The translations under genes were made by a program, and so were the position numbers. Shown here one piece after another: positions 23,006 through 34,938 of a stretch of 64,000 bases of DNA. The DNA comes from Pisaster brevispinus (lineage: Eukaryota > Echinodermata > Asteroidea > Forcipulatida > Asteriidae), in contig JAMKCF010000001.1 in assembly GCA_023634235.1 (NCBI GenBank), positions 16,068,258 through 16,132,257 on the forward strand, given 5' to 3'. Position 1 is the stretch's first letter, and every line of letters begins with the position of its first letter. A model generated the notes under the pieces. It had not been told where the DNA came from and did not search any database. It worked only from the letters and a program-made list of their open reading frames with translations.

Positions 23006-23395
23006 AAATCGGCTGCTGGCCTTTCAGGACCTCCTCCGGGGCTAATTATTGTCCATTTGGCACCAATGATCTGGTCCCGTTGGATTCATTTTGTGTGTGC
23101 GAAAGTGTGCAAATTTTTATGGAGCACTGTTGCGCTAATTTTGCAGGAGCCCGGCTTATTTGGTCAGACATCCTCCCTCTTGCTTGTTTTTTCGGGCACT
23201 TTCCCAATCTTAATTGGAAATGAAAAGGTGGTCCATCAATAAATGGGCCAGGTCCGTTAGCCGGCGTATGGGGATTTCAATATTGCATCACCCACAATTT
23301 AAATGGTCATTTTTTCATTGATTTCGCTTTGATGGAGTTCATCTGTCCCCCGAAGGGTTGGATCTTTTCAGGAACAATATTCGTAATTGTATAAT
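23006..23395 (+). pseudogene. Second Ngaro SGNH-hydrolase fragment
   Basis: It is the plus-strand paralogue of 3968-4300: both encode SGPPPGLI(V/I)VH and HPQFKW and share long DNA identity. The GTND block is broken by a frame change. Unlike the first copy it continues past HPQFKW. After an in-frame TGA (23319) it reads DGVHLSPEGLDLFRNNIRN, which supplies the DxxH block V of SGNH hydrolases. The N-terminal GDS block is missing, and no recombinase precedes it. Confidence 0.65.
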
Positions 23396-24121
23396 AACTC
23401 GCTACTGTTAATTAATCAATTGTGAAGGCATGTGCGTCCTTTCTCCCATGGGTCGCATTTTGTGGCGCGTGTGGCCTGTTTTTGAATGGGATTAGGTCTT
23501 ACATTGCCTCATTTGGTAGTATTTACCACTTATTGTTATACTGAGTACAGCCGAAACTGTAAGCATGCTAGCACCCGTCGGTTCAGGCGGGGTAATATTC
23601 CAACCGGTGGTTGCATGGACGGCTGTTAAGATAGTGTTTGATCAGATTGAGGTGTCCTCCAATGATAGATCTGGGCTGAGATCAAAGGCGTACAATGTGT
23701 ACCCGCCTTTGTAGTCCTCACGAGTGATGGTGTTGCCTTTGTCCTGGTGTGTTTTATCAGTACCCGAGAAGAGAGTTTGATAGGCTCTGGTATAGTTTCC
23801 TCCGCTGGCGCTGAATTTAGGTTTCAAGTGTATGTATGGAATCTGCTCACCATCGAGGTGTACGGTTAAATAGTTTACGTTGAAATGCTGAAAGTTGAAA
23901 GGGTTTTTGCTGTACCGACCATTAAATGCTTCGTGTCCTGACGTTTCGACCCTAGCAGAGTCTTTCTCGAAGGCTAAATGACAAGACTACAAACATAGAC
24001 AGGTACATGTATACATTACTAATGTAACAAAAGCAGTCAAGTGGAAATAGATGATGGAGAGGAAAATACGCCGAGAAAGCAGGAGGCGGAACAGAAAGGA
24101 GGGTAACAAAAGGGAGGGGGA

Positions 24122-24940
24122 TTGGGGGAAGGGCTCATCTGGACCAGTGGTGAATCTAGCCTCACAGCATTCGTTAATCACATCAATTCCTTCCATGGGA
24201 CCATAAAATTCACAACCGAATACTCAACCAAGGATACCCACTTTCTGGATGTCAAGGTTATAAAGACGGATGATGGTTTGATCACTGATCTCTTTGTTAA
24301 ACCCACAGATAAACACCAATAAGTCCACTCAACGAGCTGTCATCCCCGACACTGCAAAACCAGCATAGCCTACAGTCAGGCCCTCAAACTCCTTCGAATC
24401 TGTTCTAATGATTCCAATTTTATCCACCACTCACAGGAACTTAAGAAACACCTTGTCTCCTGTGGTCATAGCTCCCTAGCAGTCCATCGAGCAATCCAGA
24501 AAGTCAAGGCTCGTTCCAGGGAGTCAGTACTTTCCAAGAGACCCGTGCAACAACAGAGTTCCAAGGAGAACGTTCCCTTTGTTGTCACATTCCTTCCCTC
24601 ACTTCCCCCCATTCGTACAATAACCAGTTCTAAACATCATATTCTTCACACATCAGATCGACTTCAACGTGCTGTACAAGGAGAACCCATAGTTGCCTAC
24701 AGACGGCCACCCAGTCTCAGGGATCTCATTGTCCGGGCAGAAGCCCCCCCCCCTTTAATGATTATAATGTTAACCCCTCTTTGCCACAGGGAACTTTCAG
24801 GTGTTCCAACACCTCCAAATGCATCGTCTGTAGACAACACATCAGAGAATTGGACTCCTTCACCCGCCATACCAGTGGTACCACCCATAGGACAAGGGGT
24901 CATTTCACCTGCACCACCACTAATCTAATCTATTTAGTAT
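24122..24940 (+). pseudogene. Penelope RT C-terminus and linker domain, frameshifted
   Basis: The first frame has LTAFVNHINSFHGTIKFTTE, THFLDVKVIKTDDG and TDLFVKPTDKHQ, the conserved end of Penelope RT. The next frame has KENVPFVVTFLPSLPPI and VAYRRPPSLRDLIVRA, as in the segment before the endonuclease. A third frame around 24790-24945 reads GTFRCSNTSKCIVC and TTNLIYLVS before a stop. That is the Cys-rich linker leading into the GIY-YIG domain, which is missing. At least three frames are used, so it is dead. Confidence 0.75.
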
Positions 24941-25013
24941 CTTGAGATGTCACCAATATAGCACCACCAGACCCAGGGATTTTACGGAGGAAAACAGGAG
25001 TGTCATGAATATA

Positions 25014-25223
25014 TTATGATGGAATCTGTGGCACTAAAGGCTTGAGAAAACTGTCAACAAAAAGAGATATATTCCCAGTGGGGGAACCATTGCCAGACAT
25101 GATGGGTCTCCCTGGGTTATCTGGTTTATGTACCTTGGGAAGAAGGTTAAATCTAGCTGTTCTACAATCGACTGGGAAAAGAAACTTGTGAGCTTTCTTG
25201 GAGAGGTGGTCACGGTCATGCAT
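25014..25223 (-). pseudogene. Penelope RT N-terminal fragment, inverted
   Basis: On the minus strand the frame reads ARFNLLPKVHKPDNPGRPIM and SLFVDSFLKPLVPQIPS, the early RT blocks of Penelope elements. The second block is repeated in the plus-strand fragment that begins 9 bp away at 25232, so the two are head-to-head with a shared sequence. No stop is present within the piece. Confidence 0.72.
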
Positions 25224-25231
25224 TTCGTCCA

Positions 25232-25687
25232 GTGTTTGTTATATCTCTTTTTGTTGACAGTTTTCTCAAGCCTTTAGTGCCACAGATTCCATCATTTATT
25301 CATGACACTCCTGATTTCCTCCGTAAAATCTCAGGTATTCAGAACCAGGTCCCCAACACAGCTATCATCGGTACTTTTGATGTGTCCTCTTTGTACACCA
25401 ACATTCCCGAAGATGAAGGGATTGCTGCCTGCTCTTTGGCTTTGGCTAAGAGCGGTCACAACTCACCGCCCATTTCTGATATAGTATCCCTCATAAACCA
25501 TTTTCTAACTAAAAACAATTTTTCGTTCATGGGTAAGAATTTCCTACAGGTACATGGCACCGCAATGGGTACACAGATGGCACCATCAAAGGCCTGCCTA
25601 TTCATGAGCCAACTTGAACAGCGCATTTTGGCGTCAGCCCCGTGCTGTCTTTTGTTTGCCCCCGACGTGAACGGGCCTGCCCGGTGA
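25232..25687 (+). pseudogene. Penelope RT middle fragment
   Basis: The frame starts with SLFVDSFLKPLVPQIPS and continues to FDVSSLYTNIPEDEGI (motif A region) and LQVHGTAMGTQMAPSKACLF (motif B). It breaks off after FMSQLEQRILAS, before the YxDD block. The break lies some 35-60 bp before an inverted-repeat structure (25719-25845). Confidence 0.78.
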
Positions 25688-25718
25688 GGTTGGAGTGTAC
25701 GTCGATGTAAATTACATA

Positions 25719-25845
25719 TTCTAACTTGATTTGATAGGTGGCTCCTAAAAGAGCCCGCTTCTACAACAGTAGAAACGTTTGCTGGTTCTGTTGGACATCA
25801 TAAACTCAAGTTTAGCAGCCACCTATCAAATCAAAAGTTAGAATG
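25719..25845. repeat. Inverted repeat at the broken end of the Penelope fragment
   Basis: The arms are about 32 bp: left TTCTAACTTGATTTGATAGG.. and right, on the minus strand, nearly the same with an 18-bp perfect core TTGATTTGATAGGTGGCT. The loop is about 60 bp and contains TAGAAACGTTTG. It could form a hairpin in RNA. Confidence 0.6.
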
Positions 25846-26600
25846 ATTTTTAAAAGTGATTTGGTTCTTCACAGAAATGTATTACACGCTAAAATCAAAC
25901 TGTTACTCAACAAGTAAGGCATGGCGAAATGGTGTGATTTTGTTTATGGTGTCACGAAGAGTTAAGGAATCTTCTGGTGAGTTCCGGTTGATTTTAGGCA
26001 CCCCTTGTCGTCTATTATTTATTCGTTTTGCCTGTAAACACCCTTTTCTAACTTCACCTACCCCTAAAATTTACTAACTACTAATCAATACATACAAGAT
26101 ACATAAATAAAGGCACACACACACACGCAGAGTGATTAATTTTTAGCACTTTATTCTAATTTATTTCACCATTTACATCACTTGTCAATAGTTATAATGG
26201 TAAAATTTATGAAAACACTGCAAACCACCACCACCATGAATTTTTAAGAAAGTTCAATCAAACATGTAATTGCTGCATAGTACTACCAATGAGTTCAGTT
26301 AAATTGTTGAAGAAGGTAGAATAGAACGAACGGGCAATATCATCCGGATACAGATGACAACTGAACTGACGCCACGATCCCTTCATCACATCACATCACG
26401 TGACGTCACATTAGAGTTCCATTTTCAGCCCATATCTACGGACCTATTGGCCCTCATCATTCTGCATTTTTTCATCAGTCTCTAACATTACATTAAAAAC
26501 AACAACAAAATGGCAAAACAGCAATGTATTTGTCCACGAACATCTAGTTTTTATAATTATTAGCTGTTTAGACATACTGTCAACAGGTTTTTATTTCGTC
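25846..26600. other. Non-coding, with a short (CA)n run
   Basis: A CA microsatellite lies near 26112-26126. No gene or structured repeat is seen. Confidence 0.5.
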
Positions 26601-27130
26601 GAGATTTTTCAAAGCTTATTCCTTTAAAATTTCATATCTCCTGAACCACAAGTCGTAAAGTCGTATTGTTTGTACTATTTTGTACCTTACAGGAAATGCA
26701 ACAATTTATTCAGAATGATGACCTCACTTGGACCTTTTCTTCCGGTCCAAACAGGAAGCTCAAAACTTTAACAAATCATATCTCCTAAACCAAATGTCAT
26801 AAAGTCATAACGTTTGTGTTACTGTTACTGTTATATTGAAGCTTACAACATTTTTGTCAATTTATGTACAATAATGACCTCACTTTGACCTCTACTTCCT
26901 GTCCAAACGGGAAGGTCAAAACTAGAAAAATAAAAATAAACATATCGCCTGAACAAAATGCCATAAAGTTGTAATGTTTTTGTTGTATTGTAGCTTACAA
27001 CAATTGCAACCATTTTTTTTTTAATGGTCTCATCTTGATCTTTATTGCCGTCCAAATTGGAAGATCAAAGCAAAAATATTTTTCCTGACCCACAAGTCGT
27101 TAAATCACAATTTTTGTGCATTTGTTTAGC
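26600..27130. repeat. Degenerate tandem repeat, about 120-130-bp unit
   Basis: Four diverged copies share blocks like CATATCTCCTGAACCACAAG, AATGATGACCTCACTTGGAC and GTCCAAACAGGAAG..TCAAA, starting near 26632, 26768, 26940 and 27085. No reading frame is conserved. Confidence 0.55.
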
Positions 27131-27659
27131 ATAGAGCACATGTAACATTTTATTTAAAATCAAGACCGCAGTTCAGCTTTGTGGTTTTGGAATTTTTTTT
27201 AAATATTCTTGATTACTCAAGTACCTTTTATGTTAATAGACCCTGTATTTGGTTCCTGTGATAAAACAGCAACTGTTCATTTTAATATCGCCTAAATTAC
27301 AGTCACTTGTGTAATTTTCTGTACATTTGTATTATTATAAATTGTGTTTAAATTAGCTTTATCCCCGTGAAGCGTCTTGAGCGTCTTTTTATGCTGACTC
27401 TGGCGCTATATTAGATTCCATTACCTCCCTTCAGTGGGTGGTTTTGTTTTGTGTGTGCATTAGGATTTATTTGCTTAAATGATTGGTTGTAGTGACTCTA
27501 ATCATCATTTTGGCATGAGATAGCAAGCATGGGGCCAACATACGTTCTGATTTTCTCCCAAGGTTTTGAGTTTTTGTTACCGGCTTCTATCCTAATTAGT
27601 TCTTTTCAAGAGATCCAAAATTTCATTGTTTACACCTCTTTAGTCCTCGGGTGTAATCA
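27131..27659. other. No gene seen
   Basis: AT-rich, unstructured. A short frame at 27529-27720 runs into the next tandem array and is not supported as coding. Confidence 0.45.
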
Positions 27660-28420
27660 TTCAACACGGGCCACATTATGCAAATATTTAATTAGTTGGG
27701 CTGAGTTAATTAGTGGGTGAATAATTGGGGGCGCCTAGGTTTGATGGTATAATGGTTTGGGGTATAAGGAAGACATCTGTGAAAAAAACCTTTAGATTTC
27801 ATTATTTTACTTTGAAAACATTTCAAATGAAAATTAGGTAGCTGTATATAGTAAATTCGCATACCGGCCACATTATGCAAATATTTAATTAGTTGGGCTG
27901 AGTTAATTAGTGGATGAATTCATTGGGGGCGTCAGGTTCGATGTATAAGGAAGATATCTGTGGAAAAATATCTGAAGATTTAATGATTTTACTTTGAAAA
28001 CATTTCAAATGAAAATTAGGTTGTTTTGATTAGTAAATTCGCATCGAGCTACATTATGCAAATATTTAATTAGTTGGGCTGAGTTAATTAGTGGATGTTT
28101 TAATTGGGAGCGCCTAGGTTTGAGGTATAAGGAAGACATCTGTGAAAAAACTAAAGATTTCATGTTTTTACTTTGAAAACATTTCAAATGAAAATTAGGT
28201 AGTTGTCTGTTTAATCTTGAACTCGTAAAGTTAATTCGCAAACGGGCCATAAATACGCAATCATTGAATTAGTTGGGCCGAGTTTATTAGTGGATGGATT
28301 AATTGGGGGGCGCTTAGGTATGATGGTTTGGGATATAAGAACGACGTTTTTGAAGAAATCAAATAAGATTTGACGTTTTTATTATGAAAACCTCACAGTT
28401 GAAAACCAGGTATAAACCGA
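27660..28420. repeat. Tandem repeat of about 190 bp, four copies, with octamer motifs
   Basis: Copies begin near 27670, 27870, 28050 and 28243. Each has ATTATGCAAATATTTAATTA followed by GTTGGGCTGAGTTAATTAGT, a GGGGGCGC block, ATAAGGAAGACATCTGTG and TTTGAAAACATTTCAAATGA. The first three are close; the fourth is diverged. The ATGCAAAT octamer next to TAATTA-like cores is kept in the first three. Confidence 0.7.
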
Positions 28421-29917
28421 GAACTTTTGATTTTGTTCGCACTGTCCTTGACGGTCGTTGACAAAGGTTTTTGAAATTTGGTGCTAACACCAATTTTATC
28501 GCCATCACCAAATTTGGTGCTGGTGTAACAGGCGGAAATGGTCCACTCGGTTGATCAACTAAAATAGCGTTGGTAGAGCTTACCAATAAATATAGTGTTC
28601 AAGGAAGGATCTGTCGCGAAATGTTTTACACAGTTGAGACAAAAAAATATAATAAGTCTAAAACAAATTGAAACACTATTTAATGGGCCAATCAGCCTCT
28701 GCTGTAAAAAAAAACTAACAAGTTGTAACCATGAATTCGGACAATTTAAACTGAGAATTGGAGAGACGGGATATAGGATTTTGCACCCCCCAAAAAAAAA
28801 TTAGATGAAAAGGTTTTGTAACAAAAACAAGGTTGAATGTAAAAAAAACAATTAATTAATAACAAAAAAACCTGAATAACTAAACAAACTATAAAACCCT
28901 ACACAGCACTAATGAAGGTCCCTCAAAAAGAATACATTCTGAACAAAACTTGTTAACACCTGTAAACACAACCAAAAAAATACAAAGAAAAAGAAGATTA
29001 GGAATACATACTAACTAAAGTTAAGAAAACGCACACACAAAAATAAAAACCAAAGTTGTAGTTATCAGAGACTAATCAGAGATGACTTAATGAGAACAAC
29101 TACACAATTCAAGAACTCCTGAAATCAAGTTAATAAGTAAAGTGTCTATCTATGAATGTATGAACCATTAGACATCTACATGTAAAGATACTGGCAAGTA
29201 ATAGGTATTATTAAGTAAACCTTACAAAAGTGTGGGAAAATTGAAGAGAAAAGAAGTTTGGCAAAACAGGTTTCCAATTCAAGCGATGGTATGTGAGCTA
29301 TTTACACAAAGAACTCCCTTATTATGGTCAAGTGTCTAATCACCTTTAAAACTAAGGCAACACACAATACAGTAAATGGGAGACTGGACGGTGCCAAGCA
29401 TTCTTGATCAGTGACCACACATGGACTAAAAATCACAGCACAGAAGGTCAATACATATTCATGAGCTATGCTGACCATACAATGGTTCTGAATAAACATA
29501 TTCATTACCCAGTGCATATTCATTAACTAGTCACCAACTGCAGGTCCCCCATGGCCTGGAGATAATTACTCTACCAGAAGATTGGAATGCGAACAAACCC
29601 ACCCAGGATTCACTGTGGGTAGATTTACATGGATTTTCCCACAGTGGCTTATGTGTACAGATTAACGAAAACACCCCAATAGTAAATTTAAAATACAAAA
29701 TTAACAGTTTGAACACAACACTGTTCATCAGTGCTTCCAAACTAAACAACCTAATTACTGATTGTAACTACAGTAATAATACAATTTAGTGCTGAGTTCA
29801 GTCTGGTACATACAGACTGCTGTGGAATCACACATAGCTGCCAGCTCGTCATTGCAAGTGAGGTTTATACTTATAGAGTGAATTTTCAGTGTTATTTTCT
29901 GGATTGTTAGGTCAAAA
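28421..29917. other. AT-rich stretch without recognisable genes
   Basis: Short open frames here (for example 28359-28586 and 29302-29749, minus) lack family resemblance. 28790-29060 is A-rich low complexity. A small inverted repeat CACTGTGGG..CCCACAGTG lies near 29611-29646. Confidence 0.45.
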
Positions 29918-32180
29918 ATGACTTGTTCATTTAGAACTGACGATTCTCCTTGTGGTGCTGCATATTTTGCTGTTGATAATACAACCATTATTCCTATGCA
30001 ATCATGCACTGATGATATAACTGGACACTGGCGATTTCTAAAGTTAACTGAGAAAAGCGGCAGTAAACTAAGTGAATGGGAACTGATCCTAAATAGAGCT
30101 GGTCTATTTAAGCATGGTGATCAGGAGAGGGTTGGACTTACAATTTGTCCCAAGCACACGTGATTTAGGACGAAACTGGTCTGGGGCAAGGCAGCAACAA
30201 TGCAAACATCCAGATCACACTGGCAAGAGAACCACATACAAGGATATGAGGCGAGCTAACCAAACGATGTCAGAGCAGGTCTATGAGCTATATAAAGCCA
30301 TGCTTCCTATAGGATCTGGTAAGTTACAACTATATCTCTGACTTTGTGTGTGAAGTCATTACATACTACCATTTCCAGGCTGCGCTTATGCAGGATTTTT
30401 GATGAGGGGATGCGTAGCTTTGAAATTTGGACCGTGCGGTGTGTTTAGACTCAATTTTCCTTTGAATGCGTCTGAACAAACACGTCTAAACAAATGTGGA
30501 TCTTTTTGGATTTTTTGGGTGGGTGCATACGATCCTCCCGAACCCCCCTCTTTGGAAGGGCCTGACTACATCATGATTCAAATCATGGTATGTTTTCCTT
30601 TTTCAGCTGTAAGTGGAAAGTGCCGAAAGAAACATTACGTAACCATCAGAAATACAGACGGACCATCATGCAGCGGCAGTGTAAGTGTGTTTTAGTTTGA
30701 TAATTAACCTTTTCTTTAATAAACTGCATTTTTAAGGTCTATCGTTATTGTGATAGTGATATACTAATGGACGATAATATGTTCATTTCATTTAATGTAA
30801 TAAATAACGTACAAATAAATTTGAAAAAGTACTGTTTTTTCATTCAAACTTTAAATTCAACTTTCCTTAACTTGTTTTATTATAGCTTGTTGATCCTGCC
30901 GGTGATGTGTCAGTCAATATTTCTGAACCTACTGGAGATTTAGAGGTTTCTTCGGATGATACCCATGAGCCCTCTGGTCATCTGACTAAAGTTATTCCAT
31001 CCACAGCTGCTCATTTTCCAGGCGATGCTACCGATGGATCCAAATCCCAATGTGATTCTGGTACCAGAAAGGTAAATCCTATGTGTCTGTTATTGTATTC
31101 TAATTGTGCATTCCTATAATGTGGCATTCTTCTTACTTGGGGTACCTTTGATGTTACGTAAACCATCGGTACATAATTTGATGAGGACTTAGAATAAAGA
31201 TAGATCTTCATGTATCAGTTATTATAGCTGTAAGTGTAGCTTAAAATTTTCATTCGTTTGCCACTCAAATTGAAGTCATAATTTTGCATTTTATTATCGT
31301 TTTCTCTCGATACAGTTATCCCCTACTACACAGCAGTCATCTACTCTTTTCATCACAACAGGAGTTGGGACTAAGGACCAACCAACTGTAAGTGCGTTGC
31401 GTAGGACGATTAGCTCAGACAGCTGCAGCAGCACATCAACTGATACCCTAGAGGCAGAACAAGTGTATGGGTAGATGAAAAGATGATGCAAGAGGAGAGT
31501 AGAACAGCTCTGAATCACGCACTTGGCATCATTGGAGGGGGTCGAAATAGTCCACTTCTGTCTACTCTGAACACTGACTGGAATGATATCAGTCGTACAC
31601 AACAAAATATTATGTTAGGAAAGTAAATGAAGCCATCGATTCTGTGCTAGATACAGTTGCACCTGGACAAGAAAAACTACTTTGGGAAGCAGTGAAAACA
31701 TCAATAACTGATGTCGACGAACCACAGCAAAAAGGAAGAAAGTGGGATCAGCAATCTATAGATACTTTGCTTGCAGCATACTATGCTGAAGATACATGGC
31801 AGACTCGTCAGCAAATACTTTCTCTATTTGCCAATGACTTTTCAAAGAGTATCCTACAAGAGCTGATTCCAGGAATTACAACTTATCGTATAGATCAGGC
31901 ACGTAGGCATGGAGTTACAGCAGGTATTGGACAACCCTTTCCTGAGAAGGTTTCTACAACCAGGGTGAAACTGGACCCAACAAAGGCAGAGCATTTTATT
32001 GTTTTCATTTCTCAACCAGCACTCCTTCAGGATGTTGCTTATGGTACCAGAAAGTTAAAGCTTGATACAGGTGAAACTATTCTCATGCCTAATGCCAATA
32101 GGAAAGTTATACCATCTAGAGTCATTCAACAGTACAAAGTTTTCTGCCAAACAACTAATTTTGAACCATTATCAGTGTAA
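29918..32180 (+). pseudogene. Multi-exon gene of an unnamed repeat-encoded family, broken
   Basis: Exons inferred from splice sites are 29918-30318, 30607-30680, 30886-31071 and 31316-32180. The first has VGLTICPKH, then after a one-base frame change LGRNWSG, QCKHPDHTG and LPIGSG. Joined to exon 2 (GKCRKKHYVTIR) this gives a Cys/His-rich module of the C..H..C..H..C..C type. The last exon is acidic/Ser-rich and then reads WNDISRTQQNIM, KWDQQSIDTLLAAYY, ELIPGITTYRIDQARRHG, and KAEHFIVFISQPALLQDVAY with KVIPSRVIQQYKVFCQ. I associate these blocks with abundant uncharacterised proteins of cnidarians, sponges and echinoderms, probably from an unnamed transposon, but cannot name it. Frame changes near 30160, 31470 and 31625 and the abrupt end at FEPLSV show decay and 3' truncation. 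Confidence 0.55.
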
Positions 32181-33926
32181 CAGTCAGTTTCAATTTATTC
32201 ATTTTTTTTTCTTTTATTTGAAGTGTCCTTTCCTTTCCACCTTACAAGTAAAAGGTCTTATGCAAATGTCCTTTCTGTCCATGTGGGAATATTCAATAGG
32301 TATGTGCTTTCTTAGACATTCTTCAGTTGGGTGTAGTTCTTTTGTGTTTGATTGTGTGGGTGGGTGTGTATGTGTGTGAGTGTATGCGTGTATGGTCAGT
32401 GTGACTGCAGCCACTATATGACATAGAGGGCTGTATAGAGGCCAAGACAAATCTCCTGCTGCCTGCTGCCAAACGTTTTGCTGAACAGAAAATTCAGACT
32501 GGTGCAAAACATATTTCCATAACAGAGCCGTTTTTACTGCAGCATTGACATATAGCTGTTAGCGGGGGCTTTTTGCTCCACTGTCTGCTGGTGAGCTGTA
32601 ACCAGATACGGGGAAACCTCGCTGCAAAACCGTGAGTAACATTTATTTTTTTTTTCCGCTAATATTATCCAAAGTGGTTTAATTTCTTGAAATGTTTTTA
32701 TTTGTTCGAAGGATTATTTTGCCTACAAAAAATAGTGACTGCCTAAACTTGCATGACCTGTGTACATTAGTTATGTGAAAGAATTAGGATTATTATTATT
32801 GGGGATCGGTTATTTTATTTTGACTTTTTCAGAAAGTATTACTGGGGATTTCAGCCAGCTGAGTCACTTCTTTGTCACCCATATGGTCTGATAGTCTGAA
32901 GTTGCAATGGGGTGGTCAAGTTACTACTGTGCTAGCTCTAGCTGTGTCAAGACCTGACCCTGGTACTACCCCAAGATCCAGACCAAGTCTGAAGAGACCA
33001 ATTGACGGTTCAGTGGAACACCAGAACTGTGCCTAATACTGGGTGAACTTTATTGATTTTACAGCGTGTATAGCCGTTGATAATTTTCATATATATCGGC
33101 AACTGGTCAGAGATGGAGTGATTTATTCTGTGTGTAATTAATTGTGCCACAGAAACCGTGAAACTCAAATAATAGCAAGTGTTTGTTTGTTTGTTTGTTT
33201 TTTTGGTGAAAGACACTTAAGAATTAGAAAAAACCGTTAAGTGTTGATTTGATTTGCAAGAAAACTCAGAAGAGATTCCATTTGGGAAGCAACTAAGATT
33301 TTAGTTAAAATAGACAGAAGTGTAAAGTGTTAGTGTATCAAAAACCTAGTGTAATTCAGTTAGTGTATAGTGCGCATAAGTGCAGTGTTTCAAGTGTCCG
33401 ACTTGAAAGATAATCTTGTTAAATCAGGTGAGGTGTAATACCGTTTCTTTTTGAAATGGAAGTGTAGTAAGGTTTTTGTAACCGAAGAGGATTCAAGTTT
33501 GAGAACAGTGGTTCTATCAGAGATTTATTTATTTATTTAATTCCGCGGTCATAGTCACAGAAGTATAAGTGTACATTTTTATCACCATAAGTGTGTAATC
33601 CTTTATTGAATGTTTTTAATATTAAAGTTTATTGTAAATAATTGTCACTGAAAGAAAATTATCCGTGTTGATTTATTTGCGTTGACAACAGTCTGACAAT
33701 CAGATAGCACACTGCTGGATCAGCTGGGAAAATGATCATACAGAACATGGGATGGGCATTGAAAGGTCCAATAAAAGTATCAGCTTTGTCTGAAAATGTC
33801 AAATCTTTTCTGACTTATTAGTTCAATGCAGGTATAAGAACTGGGCACAAAGCCGACGCACGCACGTTGCAAAAGTCATGAAAACCTTGAAAAATATCAA
33901 TGGTCAGTTTGTTTTCCTTCCCGCAG
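32181..33926. other. Non-coding; short GT-rich and (TTTG)n runs
   Basis: A GT-rich tract lies at 32335-32396 and a TTTG microsatellite at 33180-33202. No gene or terminal repeat is seen. Confidence 0.45.
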
Positions 33927-34400
33927 AATGGCGGACTGCGAAACAAATTTCAAGTTTTTTTTAGTAGGCTTGCAGCTGCTCAGAAAAAGCATCAAGGAGG
34001 CAAAGGACACCATGATGATGTGGACGTAGATGCGAGTGAAGAAGACTTTCGTACTTGGGAAAGTTCAGAGAACGAAGAAAGACTTCGCAAATCAGTTTAT
34101 GCTGAAATAGACATTTCCAATCCAATCATATTTGGTGATATCAATGTTTGTACTCTAATTACACAGGGCAAAGGTAAATCGAAACGCATAAGTGAATTGA
34201 AAGATCTGTGTGAAAACTTTGGATTAAAAGTTGAAGGACCTGAAACGCGAAAAGACAGTTTCATCAAAGTACTGAAAAGTCTCGTTGGTCAATGTACATG
34301 TACTTGTACCACAACAAAGGTGGCTCCGAAGACAAGACATAATCATCATATCGTAAGCCTTCCACTTTGCAGTAATAAAACCAACAATGTAACTAAATAA
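33927..34400 (+). CDS. Possible exon of an unidentified gene
   Basis: A strong acceptor (TTCCTTCCCGCAG) precedes the frame, which reads NGGLRNKFQVFF, AAAQKKHQGGKGHHDDVDVD, an acidic stretch, NPIIFGDINVCTLI, then ISELKDLCENFGLKVEGPE and FIKVLKSL. The last part has the helix-turn-helix spacing of a SAP-like motif (ELKxLCxxxGLxVxG), a DNA/RNA-binding fold, but this is weak. An ATG just after the acceptor (ATGGCGGAC) opens a different, shorter frame. The unusual T run (TTTTTTTT, 33954) would be a natural slip site. No partner exon was found. It may be host or transposon. Confidence 0.35.
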   Translation, partial: NGGLRNKFQVFFSRLAAAQKKHQGGKGHHDDVDVDASEEDFRTWESSENEERLRKSVYAEIDISNPIIFGDINVCTLITQGKGKSKRISELKDLCENFGLKVEGPETRKDSFIKVLKSLVGQCTCTCTTTKVAPKTRHNHHIVSLPLCSNKTNNVTK

Positions 34401-34938
34401 TAAAGAATTGAAACGTTATCATTATCAACACAGGTTATCATCATGACGATTAGCACGGTCCAAAATACAAAAGGCTTATAATTAAAGAGTACAGTGTATT
34501 ATCATGAATAATTGTTTTTGATTTTGTTTTCAATGTAAATGAATCAGAAATATAAAAAGGTATAACAGGTCAAACTGATTTTTTTATGTCATAGGTCCCA
34601 AAAGTATTATAGATCAGAAGTTCGAAATGCTATAACAACTGCAACTGTTTCTGATATCATCATGATTATAGCGTCTATATACCATTGCATGCATTCACTG
34701 ACTTGTGAATGTGATAGTGGAATAGTTTCTCCCTTTAGTAAAAAAAACCACAAATATTTATGAACATTTGTCATTACAATATGTTGACTTAAAAAATGGC
34801 TCTGAACGTTTTTCTCGAACATACAATTAAATTGCTATAAACAACATTTTGTTGATGCTGTACAGGGTGGCCCAATCTTTAGCTAATATTATTTTTAACA
34901 AAGTTTTTTTGGTATTATGTATGACTATAAAGGAAGCA
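34401..34938. other. No gene seen
   Basis: AT-rich with no structure beyond the inverted repeat that follows. Confidence 0.45.

Larger units (their letters stand above)
23640..25690 (+). mobile_element. Rearranged Penelope-like element fragments
   Basis: At 23885-23985 a segment with GACGTTTCGACCCTAGCAGA resembles the terminal region often seen in Penelope-type elements. It is followed by the RT C-terminus and linker on the plus strand (24122-24940), an RT N-terminal piece on the minus strand (25223-25014) and an RT middle piece on the plus strand (25232-25660). The pieces are out of order and two face each other. Penelope elements are known for such partly inverted, tandem arrangements. The GIY-YIG endonuclease is absent. 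Confidence 0.68.

Noticed and set aside
23900..23985. Hammerhead ribozyme in the Penelope terminal region
   Set aside because: The minus strand has CGAAACGTC, but the CTGATGA core is absent and the stems do not form.
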